Program-made: the position numbers and the translations under genes
In this document: positions 1 to 10,726 of the stretch, piece after piece
Layout: each line of letters starts with the position of its first letter
Position numbering within the stretch: position 1 is the stretch's first letter
Assembly (NCBI GenBank): GCA_947652115.1
Contig: OX393563.1
Span: 6,183,116-6,247,115, forward strand
DNA length: 64,000 nt
Direction of reading: 5' to 3'
Source: Blastomussa wellsi
Lineage: Eukaryota; Cnidaria; Anthozoa; Scleractinia; Plerogyridae
The notes under the pieces: model-generated
Told to the model about the DNA's origin: nothing
Databases searched by the model: none
The model's input: only the letters and a program-made list of their open reading frames with translations

Positions 1-130
1 AACTTATACATTCAGCAGAAAACAGCCGACGTTTGCAACAAGAACTAACGTAAATTCGTTCGGCTCTGTGAGTGACTCAGATCTCATTTGTTTGAGTTTG
101 TTAGTCTCTGGAGTATTAAAGAGCGAAACG

Positions 131-1879
131 TTATTTACGAGAAGCTCTGGAAACATTCTCCAGAAGGAATATTTCCAGTTCCTTGAACCGCTTGACGTAA
201 AAGTCTGTGACGCCCATCAAATCGCCCATGACGTAAGACTGCAATTCACGCGTTGTTTGATTGATGTAAGTGATGGTCGATTTACCCTGCTCCCCCTCAG
301 TTTCCCTAATGAGCATCCCAGAGCACAAATGTTCTATGCGATTGTACTCTGGGAATGGGGGTAAAGTTGTTAGTATGATCGATCGGTAGGCAATGCTGAA
401 GTGGTCTCTTCCGTCACACGGAACTCTGCGTGACACCAACAGCACAACGTCATCTGGTTTGGTCGCGTTACGCATCTTATTCTCCAGCACCATGTGTAGA
501 ATCTCATCACCATCGTCAACGACTTCCATCACTTGCACTTTTATCAGAATTGGGTCCCATTCTTTACGGGCTTGCTCGTCACTTAACAATGCGAAAACCA
601 CTCCAGGAGGGACTTGGATAGAGTACGTGGCCTTTACACAAAGGTAGTTGTCACTGTCACACTTAGATAGCGTGACACCGGAAGAAGATTGCACCTCTTC
701 CCATTTCGTTAGCTGATACAGTTTCACCAACGCTTCTATGTTGTTGTAGTTAAGCAGCTGACTAACGCGCGGATTCCAAGGAATGGCGATTACAGGACCG
801 ACAGATCTACGGATCTGCTCACGCTCAAAGCGCAGGCGTTTTCGTGCCATAGCCTCCACGGCGCGTCGTTTTTCTTCATCCGTCTCCATTCGCAACTGTG
901 GCAACATCTTCAAGCCTCCTCTCCCGTCATCGCGTCTTGGAGCTACAAAGATCAAGAAGGCGCTGTTGACGTGTCGCACCTCGCCGCCGATGGAATATGC
1001 CTCCACACGGCAACCCACTTCCATGTGCACGTCATACGTGTTATTCACCCTTGTCTTGATGATCACCCGGTCCCCCACCTTGATGGGTCCGAGAAATTTT
1101 ACCTCGTCGACAGCTTGCAGCTGCGGGTGTGAACGGCACAGACGGGTAGCCGTGATGGTACAAGCAGCCACCATCCAAGACATGACTTGGCCACCAAACG
1201 CTGTTTGATGATGGTTAGCATGCGGGGGAAGAACAAGCTCAACGCTTTCCAGAGAGGTCTTCACCGCTGCAGTCTCTCCACACGTACGACATTGATTCTC
1301 TGAAGTCGCACACATTTCATTGAACCCATTGTGATTCTCCTTCTTTGCAAGCTCTTTCAGGTTGACCGGATACTGAATCCGCATTCTTCTTCTCTCGCTC
1401 GCAAGTGCGTATTGTGATTTTTCTTCCTCAGTGAACGGCACCACAGGGGTCAACTGCTGTTTGCGGTGGTTCTTGTCTAAGGCTACGAAAGTGAAAAATG
1501 CTTCGCAAACCTTCTCAATCTTGCCACTGAGTAAATCGTCCAACTGCACCTTCACTCCGACTTCCATGCTTGTGTTAAAAGCGCGATTAACCCGCGCTGT
1601 GAGATTAACAACTTGACCAACAAATATCTGTTGCGCAAAGTAGAGTTCGTCCATAGACGCCGTCACACAAGATGTTCCAGCATGTTTCTCAGCCGACAGA
1701 CAAGCGGCAGCGTCCATCCATTTCAGTAACTGTCCGCCGCTAAGGCAGTTTTCTTGTCGCTCGTTTGTGTGCGTTGGAAGAACGAGTTGATTCATCTCGA
1801 CTTCAGAAGGGTTCTTGTAGGAGTCCATTGTTCGTATATCGGGAATATTGTTACCAAAACCAAAATATCGAACGGTCAC
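131..1879 (-). CDS. Acyl-CoA thioesterase, ACOT11/12 type, intronless
   Basis: A 582-residue single-exon protein. Members of this family hydrolyse short-chain acyl-CoA (ACOT12 prefers acetyl-CoA) in the cytosol or mitochondria. The order seen is hotdog domain 1 (about residues 28-150, with SGGQLLKWMDAAACLSAEKH), hotdog domain 2 (about 210-330, with LPPHANHH then FGGQVMSWM) and a START lipid-binding domain (about 370-575, with RKEWDPILIKVQVMEVV and LLVSRRVPCDG). Length and order match vertebrate ACOT11/12. The first Met (1879) is used; an alternative Met starts MDSYKNP at codon 18. Vertebrate ACOT11/12 genes have many introns, so the lack of introns suggests a retrocopy or lineage intron loss. 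In hotdog 2 the residue after GGQVMSWM is Val, where I recall an acidic residue in homologues. Identity is secure; the ACOT11 versus ACOT12 choice is not. Confidence 0.93.
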   Translation of the reverse strand: MTVRYFGFGNNIPDIRTMDSYKNPSEVEMNQLVLPTHTNERQENCLSGGQLLKWMDAAACLSAEKHAGTSCVTASMDELYFAQQIFVGQVVNLTARVNRAFNTSMEVGVKVQLDDLLSGKIEKVCEAFFTFVALDKNHRKQQLTPVVPFTEEEKSQYALASERRRMRIQYPVNLKELAKKENHNGFNEMCATSENQCRTCGETAAVKTSLESVELVLPPHANHHQTAFGGQVMSWMVAACTITATRLCRSHPQLQAVDEVKFLGPIKVGDRVIIKTRVNNTYDVHMEVGCRVEAYSIGGEVRHVNSAFLIFVAPRRDDGRGGLKMLPQLRMETDEEKRRAVEAMARKRLRFEREQIRRSVGPVIAIPWNPRVSQLLNYNNIEALVKLYQLTKWEEVQSSSGVTLSKCDSDNYLCVKATYSIQVPPGVVFALLSDEQARKEWDPILIKVQVMEVVDDGDEILHMVLENKMRNATKPDDVVLLVSRRVPCDGRDHFSIAYRSIILTTLPPFPEYNRIEHLCSGMLIRETEGEQGKSTITYINQTTRELQSYVMGDLMGVTDFYVKRFKELEIFLLENVSRASRK

Positions 1880-3970
1880 TTCGCCTTAACTCGTTTACGA
1901 ACAAATAAGAGAGGTTTGGAGCCAATAATCATTTCAATTTTTTGGTACGTCGGTCAACTCAAGGCCCGTTCGGACCAGCTATTGTAAACAGGAAAAAAAT
2001 TCATTTGCATCTTGTGACTGTTCTATGGCTCGTTACGCAATTGCGTGACGTGCGAAGAAAGTCAATGTATCCACAGGGGCGAGGGTGAATAGGCTAACCC
2101 TTAACTCCAAACTAAAATTCCCGGGGGTACTCCCTTACATTTCGGACTGTCCAAGAATCACAAAGGGTACAATGCCAAGAGGCACAAGCAGTCCAAGTTC
2201 TCAATGTGAATATATAACGTTTGGATGCAGAAGACAACGCAATGAAGAATAAAACTAGTTGGCGTGTTATTGCCGAATCTCTTGATAAAGAAATGCTCGT
2301 ACCAGACGTCTCTCTAAGTGTTATAGAACCAAATTGATTGCAAGGCTGGTACTTCGGCAAAAGGGCAAAATTTATTGGCCAATATTTCAACTAGCACAAA
2401 GCTAGTCTTCTTCAGGGCCAGTACTTATATTAATACAAGGAAAATAACGGCTCTAAAATTTGAATCTAGATATATACAATAGCAGTTAATGTTTAACTAA
2501 TAAAAGTAAAATGGATAATGGCTAGTTTTGCATACATTTATCTGCAGTTGTAACCTTAAATGTCATTATCCGTTTTACTTTTTGGCACAAAATAAGACGG
2601 AAAGCTACGGGTTTACTCGTTCACTTTCGGAAAAAACATGGGGGGTGGTCAACCATTTGCTCAAAAAATTCTCCAAGTTGCCTTGCCCAAATTTTCTTTT
2701 GCTATCCAAAAAATCTGATGTGCCCAAAATTTGAGGGGCGGCCCGTACGCCCATGAACATTTACGTAATGCGTAGCAACGCGAGAATTCGACTATTGCGT
2801 TACGAATCTCGTGCTGAGTTTTGTCGGCTCTCCAGAAAGGTCAAATATCAAAATGGTTTATCGAAGCTTTTGAAAGCCTTAATCAAGACTCGGATTGCGT
2901 AACTTCGTAAAATATCACTCATAGCAACAACCTTCGGCCTTTATTTTCTCGACTCCCAGCTTGAAAGAAGCCCTCATTTCTTGCGTGTTTGTTAACCTTT
3001 GTATCATCTTTCAAAATATTAAACTTTTGGATAAGGTCAATTTTTGGCGACGTTGTTCGTATTTTGCACACGCCCGCGAGTCGTGCCGCTTGCCATTTTG
3101 ACAACGAAAAATGAAAGGCATGCTTCTCCTGTTTGTACTTTGTATGCGAGCTTGGTTCTCCTATTTCTATGGTAATGTGACTCCGCTCTGCGGCCCTTCG
3201 GACGGCCGGAGCTCCGCTAATATATTTATGCGAAGAACGGCGAGTGAAAAACAAAGGCCAGGGTAAGTTGCTAGGAGCCTGACTGACCATGTAGCTATGA
3301 CTTAATTAATGTAGAATTTATTTGTAGTTTTCACTTTTAATCAGCTTTTTTTAAAATGAATCAAATTACACAGAGAGTTAAACGCGACTGACGTCGAGAT
3401 AAACGCGATTGAAGTCGGGCATAGATCAAATACGTTCAGAAGACTGCTTTGCTGTTAGTCTGTCAGAAGTCCAGTCGGAGCCCTGGTAGTGTCCAGAAAT
3501 TTTTGGGACGGATTTCTAGTCTGCGTGCCAATTAGTGAGTGAGTTGCTTTAAGTTTGAGTTTTTTCCGCGCTATGCGCATGCTAATTTTCTGTCAGCCAG
3601 AGACATTTGAAACTAGTTTCCACTTCTATTTCCAAGGAAAATTCTACACTGAGTAATCTTGATTTCTTTTTGAGTAATGCTTTTTATTGCGGTCCGTGAT
3701 CTTTTAAAGCCTTTTTAGATTGTACTGTTCAAACAACTTTAGCGCATAAATAGATTTAATATGCATTTGCGCGAGCGCTTTGTAACGATTACTCAGTCAG
3801 TGCTACTTCGCCTCATTGCATTCTTACTTTTCTTTTATATTTGTCATAATTATTATAATTTCGCTTTTAATGAGAAGTATTTTAGACATTTTAAAATTAG
3901 CTGATGGTTTTGTTGCTTGTTCTGTCTGAATTATGCTTGCTTATTTTCTGCACCGAAAAGAAATGACCAA

Positions 3971-4264
3971 TAGACCCTTTTCATAAAAGGATGCCAATTA
4001 TAAATTCTTTTGTAAGGGCCTGTTTACATGAGCCGGGCTGCCCGATTGTCAAGTAATCGCGAAGTTAATTTTTCTTGCGTTTAACAGACTTTCCGAGATC
4101 TCGGCAAACTGAAACAAGCCCGGCTAACCGGGCCAGCCCGGCTCATGTAATCAGGCCCTAAGTATTAATTCAAAAGAATTTTTACTCCCAAACGAGTTTA
4201 GTGAGGCTAATTTGAATGCATACCAAAGAATTTTTAATTGCCAGCCATTTATGAAAAGGGTCTA
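3971..4264. mobile_element. MITE with a second MITE nested inside
   Basis: The outer inverted repeat is TAGACCCTTTTCATAAA at 3971, answered by its complement ending at 4264. Within it, a second inverted repeat begins AAGGGCCTGTTTACATGAGC at about 4014 and is answered by CTCATGTAATCAGGCCCT ending near 4160. Both parts are non-coding and match non-autonomous DNA transposons. The order shows that the inner element inserted into the outer one. Confidence 0.75.
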
Positions 4265-4273
4265 TAGCGATAT

Positions 4274-4395
4274 TTCTTGTTTACGAACATTAACGTCACA
4301 TTTCTTTTGACATTCAAATTTGCCAACCACGGAACAACAGCGAATAAGGTTCTGGTTGGCATATTAATAACAATGGTGAAGTCACAAGAAACATC
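4274..4395. repeat. Dispersed repeat, second copy at 54048-54195
   Basis: The block from TTTCTTGTTTACGAACATTA to GTCACAAGAAACAT reappears in diverged form at 54048-54195, inside an SLC44A intron, with shared CAACCACGGAACAA and GGCATATTAATA segments. It is an interspersed repeat of unknown class. Confidence 0.6.
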
Positions 4396-4735
4396 ACTAC
4401 AGACCTCATCGTCCTCATCCTTTAGCTTGGTTCAACCCAATTCAGATCATGTTAGGTTACAAATGTTCTTTATGCATTCAGTTGCGTGTGACAAATTACA
4501 CACTCGTGTCCTCCCAAATGAATCATCACATGCTCTGAAGTGGGTGACAACAAGGGTGTATACACGTTAGCCGAATTGGTCGATTCTTCAAAAGTCTGAA
4601 TTCAAGTAAATCAATTTTAACCCTGGCTCAGTTTACCCTGCGAGGAGTGGTCGCAGCGTAGGCTCAGTTCATCCCAGCCGTCAACTTTACAGAGAAACCC
4701 GGAAAACAGTGAACACCTAAAATTATTTCTGGAAT

Positions 4736-5245
4736 GTTGTTTCTCAACCAACCGTAAGACGTAACCGCAAAGCTCAGTTTAACATATGAATAGAGGGGGT
4801 AAGTTTCAAAAGAAACTGTGGTGCTGCGTCGGTGGGAAGTATAACAATATAATTCGGTTTTATCAACTGGGTTGATAATGTGAATTGGCCACCGTAAAGA
4901 GATTCAAGAGCTGACGTTTCTAGCGTTAGCCCTTCGTCGGAACGAAGTTGTTTCTCAACCAACCGTAAGACGTAACCGCAAAGCTCAGTTTAACATATGA
5001 ATAGAGGGGTTAAGTTTTAAAAGAAACTGTGGTGCTGCGTCGGTGGGAAGTATAACAATATAATTTGGTTTTATCAACTGGGTTGATAATGTGAATTGGC
5101 CACCGTAAAGAGATTCAAGAGCTGACGTTTCGAGCGTTAGCCCTTCGATTCGCTCCGACGAAGGGCTAACGCTCGAAACGTCAGCTCTTGAATCTCTTTA
5201 CGGTGGCCAATTCACACTATCAACCCAGTTGATAAAACCAAATTA
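4736..5245. repeat. Penelope-type terminal repeats: tandem pair plus inverted copy
   Basis: A unit starting GTTGTTTCTCAACCAACCG occurs at 4736 and again at 4947 (period 211 bp). The second unit runs into an inverted partial copy (about 5153-5245) beginning GCTCCGACGAAGGGCTAACG. The same sequence (TTTACGGTGGCCAATTCACA, then the CAACCCAGTTGATAAAACC core) recurs at 10624-10740, 24525-24680 and 36798-37045. At 24525 it directly abuts a GIY-YIG-bearing retroelement remnant, so I assign all copies to the terminal repeats of a Penelope-like element. Class assignment is inference. Confidence 0.65.
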
Positions 5246-5639
5246 TCAGTTTAACATAGTCGGGTCGCTTACCGTGTATAAATCACATTTAGTCGCGGTT
5301 CCATCAAAAATGTTTTATAATTTCTTCAAAATTGAACAGGAACGTTTTTAGCTAATTAGCATAAAATTACAATTGATCGCAATGCATTTTCACAACTAAA
5401 GTATCAAAAAATTTATTCCAATTTTTATACATATAATCAGCGAAATGATATCGCGATGGCCATTTTTAATTAACAGCATCAGTTCGCACGCTTTGTTCAA
5501 AATTGCTCGAGTTTTCCCAAATTTGAGAGCGCTTTTTGTGCACAAAAATCATGACTATAACAAAATTCTCGAATCTGATTGGTTCTTAACACGCCCTATT
5601 TTTTACCAAATTGGAGCGCGCACAGCTAACCTTTAGTAA

Positions 5640-5820
5640 CCTTTAGTAAAATCCAACTAGTGGTCTATTATCAATGCTGCGTTCTGATTGGTTGAGCTAC
5701 TACCAGGCCACTAGTAGCGAAAGCGCCGGCTTTGAAAACCAAAACAATGGCGGCTGAATTGCGTTTTGCCGAAGTTTCGGACGAGTATTTGAGCTCATTA
5801 TTTGATAAATCTATACTTTC

Positions 5821-5861
<41 letters not shown>

Positions 5862-5945
5862 GGCCTCTGAGTCAATAGCCCATGAGGGCTTCGGCCTCAT
5901 GGGCTATTGACTCAGAGCCCAATCGGGCTCGAGGAATAATTGTTA
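5640..5945. mobile_element. MITE or fold-back element cluster
   Basis: TAGTAAAATCCAACTAGTGG at about 5646 is answered by TAGTTGGATTTTACTAAAAC at about 5821-5841. It is followed by a strong palindrome (5868-5925) in which CTCATGGCCTCTGAGTCAAT pairs with ATTGACTCAGAGCCCAATCG. Related sequence recurs near 12727-12783. No coding content. Confidence 0.65.
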
Positions 5946-7182
5946 AAAATTTGCGTTTAGCGCGCGACCTGACTAAAGTTGTCCCTCAGGACAGGATGAC
6001 CCTCGGTGGAGGGTCACTCGTTTTGATAGTAGGGTAGCCTCCAGTGGGAAAGTTTGGGGAAAAATTTCGGCGAGCGAAGCGAGCAGATATTGAACTGAGG
6101 AAGAGCCAACTTTTTCCCATATAAACAGTTGGCTCGCCTTCCCGAGACACCTCATGGCATGCCAGCCGTCATGAAAGGGCCAGATTTTAGGTTTTCACGA
6201 ACAAGTTTACATTAAAGACAAATTTTAACTTTGCAAAGACGACAGTGACAGAATGGGCGCAAGGAAATCGAAGGAAGGGGTGATGTATCTTACACAAGAG
6301 ACTGTTCCAAGCACCGAAAAGAAAGTTGAAAATACGACGCGCAGCGGAGAATTTTTGACGAAATTCGAGTTATTTTCCTATTTCTGAGCTTATGAATAAG
6401 CAAAGAATCGTGACCGATATCGAATCGGTTTACTAAAATGAGATGCTGCATTCTATTATAATTCGAGCAGTTCTCAGACGCGTTATCTGGCTGTCTGATT
6501 GTGTATGTTCGATTAACACATCTCTTTTCAGTGAAATATCGTTGCTAGAGCGTAAGCTCTCAAATAGAACAATAAAAACAACTTCAGTATTTTTAACCGC
6601 AAGAGTTGTGGAAGAAAAAGCCAACACGTTGTTTCGCTGCAGTCGCGAATTGCGGTTTCATCTCGCATCTGATTGGTCGCGAAACAATAAACATCCCAGA
6701 AATAATTCTAGGTGTTCACGGTTTTTCGAGTTTCATAGCCTGCGAACAGGCTCATGTGTCAAAGGGGAGTATTTTCCGGTGCAAAGCGCAGCAGGCTACT
6801 GGTTTCACTGTAAATCAAATGCCTTGTATTACAGCGTATTTAGTATAAAGTCATCGGTCTGAATTTTTAGAAAGTGATAATTTAAATGGTACGGTGCCCT
6901 CTAAATACTGTTAAAGTCACCATGCGGCAAATTTAGATTCCACTGCAGTCTTCGTATAGACAAATTTTTACTGTACGTACCTCCTCCATGGTGTTGGAAA
7001 TCTTCGCGGATAAAAAAGCACACCTGCTGTTTTTTTTATGCAAACTTTTCCCATCAGATATTACAGTCCTTAATGAATCGAACTGTCAGTAATAAATAAT
7101 GCAGAATACTCCAATTTTGAAAGTTTACACACAATAGTCATCAACATTAGACGTCTTTTTCAGGGTACCAATTGCCAGTGAT

Positions 7183-10100
7183 ATGAAGTGGAAACAAAGT
7201 GGTGTGGTGATTGTTTCGCTTGCTGGTCTAACATTGCTTGTTCTTATTGGGATTTTGTTGGAGCTTCCTTTGGCAGCGAAAACCATATCAGGTACGTTCT
7301 GTAAACATGTCACTTGAATAAAGAATATAATGCGATATTTCGGAAAAAATTGTTTTCTAGAAGATTTCTTGGTCTTGTTAATAGAATTTTTAAGATCGTT
7401 ATGTTAAGATCTTTATTCCAGATCTTTATGTGAGAGATTTTATTATCTTTGCACTCGACATACAGCACCCTGTTGAGGTTTCGGTATAAACTTCACTGGC
7501 GTTCTTTAAACAACGAAGATTTGCATAATTTGTTGATAGTGTAGCCTGAGATCACAGCAGTTCAGTGAAAACCGAAACAACGCGGATAAAACCTCAGATT
7601 GGAAAATCCAAGAAAATTTGATCCATTATTACACAGTTATTGAAGATACACACCATCACAAGACCTCCCCAGAAACGGATAATCAGAATCATCAAGTTTG
7701 TATTATACCTCAATGATATGCTTTCATGCAGTTAAGCAGGTTATAGGTTACAGTGAAATATTTTTATTTAATTCTTTTGGGGGTGATTTTTAAAGTGTCA
7801 TTGAAGGACCTGAAATGCGAGACGGGATGGGTAGAAAAAAAAGTATTTTTAGGTTTTAATTGTATGATAAAAGAAATCCATAACAGACTTCTACTCTTAA
7901 ACAAATTGTTCTCGTGTTGAGATTAGTTTATTTGATGGTAGTTAATTTTTTCTATGTCATTGTACCTGAACGCTCCCTGGAAGCATATTAATCAAGTATC
8001 TTTGAGTTTCAGTTCAAAATAAATTGTTTTTAAACTGGGTGGAAGTAAAGAGTAAGGAGCAAAATATTTTGGTTTCCAATTCTTAGTGGTCGCTAACTAT
8101 ATCTACGGGGTAACAGATTGGTCTACAGAAAACCCGGCTGGGGATTATCTTGAAAATTGTGTTCCAAAATAGTCTCTCAATTTCAAAGAAGAACAGAAGA
8201 TGGAAGCAAACCCATGTATAGTTAGGACTGAAGAAATCAGATACCGACAAGTTGCTAGACACTGTTTATATCATCGTTTTCTCGTTTGACTGTTTTTATT
8301 TCAAATATTATAGTTGATCATTAATAATATACATGAAAAAATACTCGATTCTGATTGTCTGAAAGCAGTGCAGTTCAAGTGAAACACAAGTGTAAAAAAT
8401 GTAATAATACACAGGAAAAAATTACTCGATTCTGATTGGCTGAGAGCAGTGCAGTTTAAGTGTAACACCAGTGCAACAAGTGTAACACAGTGCAAAGAGT
8501 GTAACACCAGTGCAAATTACACATCGAAGTTCTGGATTATGGTTGCAAATGTTTTAAACGAACAGCATTATTAGCTGATCTTCATCAATCAATCCGTAAA
8601 TAAAGTGTCAAATTCGCATCAAATGCTCGCTTCCTGTCTGCAACACTGTAAGATCTTCCGGTACTTCCTCCACGCGAATTCCACTATTTTGAGTCACTTT
8701 CTAACGATAAAATCTGTTTCAACCTATACAGGAACGTTTGTTATTAGGATCACGCCATCAGCCATCAAGGGACAGAACCCAGCTGATAAACTGGTATGTG
8801 TCAGTTCGCACGTGTTCCTGTTCTAAGTTAATATATACCATGTTCACCGCCATGTTTTTCTGGTAATTTACTAAATTAAATATGCATTCTACGGAAGATG
8901 TTGCTGTAAAACATACATATATGCATTAGAAGCGATGAATAAGCCAATAGACCTTATTCACGATAGCCACCATGTTTGTTTTCCCATTGCAATGCAAATT
9001 ATTCACGTGATTTGTCAGGGGACAAACAAGCTTAAGGTGGCTCGATCGGATTTTTGAGTGACGATACCTTTCACCCTTCAGCAGCTCGTGTACCGCCAAA
9101 GAGTATCTGACAGAAAATCGATTGCTCCAAGTGGACTAGAGAAAGATCAAAGTTTTAGCGTTATCGGAGTTACCATAGCAACGTAGTGACGTCGTGCCCC
9201 ACTTTACTCAAGACCGAATAACGTGTCACCAACCATTTTAATAAATGTAGGGTCAATTTTGACGAAAATGCAAAATAACGCTCCACTCCAGTTCATATTC
9301 AAGCCAGTGTTTTCAGAAATCGAATAGAACGATTTTTCTAAGATTTTCACCAAATGTAATTGGATGCTATTCAATTTATTTCAGACCAAATTCATCTTAC
9401 ATCAGGACTAGTGAACAAACTTTTTAATATTTTATATTTTATATTATATTTTAACACCTTAAACCTTCAGCATAAATTTTCTCGAAATCGCTGTTATAAA
9501 ATTTTTTCAAATTTGGCAGATTTCAAGAAAAGTATGTCAGGTTAAAGATCCAGGAAAGATTTTCAAAAATTATCCCTTGATGACAGGTTATTCTCGAGTA
9601 AAGTGGGACATGACGTCACAACGTTGCTATGGTAACTCTGATCACGATAAAATTAACTTCATCTGAAACTTTGATCTTTCTCTAGTGCACCTGGAGCAAT
9701 CGGTTTTCTGTCGGATACTCTATGGTGGTACACTAGCTGCTCAAAGTTGAAAGGTATCGTCACTCAAAAATCCGATCAAGCCACCTTAAATCGACAAATT
9801 TCAGCTGGTTTCTTATCGTGCCTGATAATTTTTTCATAGTTTCTGTTTCTGTTTTGTGGTTTACGTATTCTAACTTAGAAGGCAATTTTGGCACTTTATA
9901 AAAAAAAAATGGCTTGCGTAGTTAAAGGAGCAGTGTCACGGTATTTACTTTCAAACTGAAGGAAATCTAAAAGTAAGAGTTTTCTAATGTCGTAAAACAC
10001 CAACGGGATTATAAAATGCTGAAATTATACAAGGATTGTTTCAAATGGCAACGATATAGACCGATTACAAACGACAAACTTGAAAAAACTTGCCAGTTTT

Positions 10101-10695
10101 TTCAAGATGAGCTTCCGTGACGTAGCTCCTTTAACAAGTCAAGATATCAAGTAACTATTTCAAACTAACCTTAAAATGAAATCATCATTCCAAAATTTGG
10201 CTCGCAAATGTGGTTTTACCGCAAATACTTCACTATTTAGACCGTGCGATTTTCCGAGAAACGGCATTATTTCAATGTTTGCTCCCGGCAGACAACGTGG
10301 CTAATTTGCATTAAAATATGAAAACGGATGAAAACCATCATGGCGGCTATCGTGAATATGGTCTATTCGAGTTTCAAAAAACACGTGCGCGGGTCGGGAT
10401 AAAACGGAAGCATATAATTTTCTTCTTTTGTCATGCAAAATACTTCTACGAATTTGAATTCAAAATCTTTTGTATTTTTAATATATGCTTGATTTTATCC
10501 CAACGCGCGCAAGTGTTTTTTGAAACTCCGAACTGGCTTTCAGCAAACTGATATACGTTGAAAGTAACGGGACCAATGCATACTGAATCGGACGGAAATG
10601 CAGTGACGTCATAATCCCCCATCAAGCTCTCTTTACGGTGGCAAATTCACATTATCAACCCAGTTGGTAAAACCAAATTATATTGTTATACTTCG

Positions 10696-10726
<31 letters not shown>

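Larger units (their letters stand above)
1880..7163. other. Transposon-rich spacer, no gene recognised
   Basis: No protein family was recognised on either strand. The stretch holds the nested inverted-repeat element near 3971-4264, a dispersed repeat at 4274-4395, the Penelope-type terminal repeats at 4736-5245 and a MITE at 5640-5945, all listed separately. A short GGGGGTACTCCC motif near 2120 resembles the end of the element family at 26309. 1880-2050 is the probable promoter region of the thioesterase, but no clear motif was found. The short open frames lack family similarity and coding character. 7164-7182 is the 5' untranslated part of the sulfotransferase exon. Confidence 0.5.
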
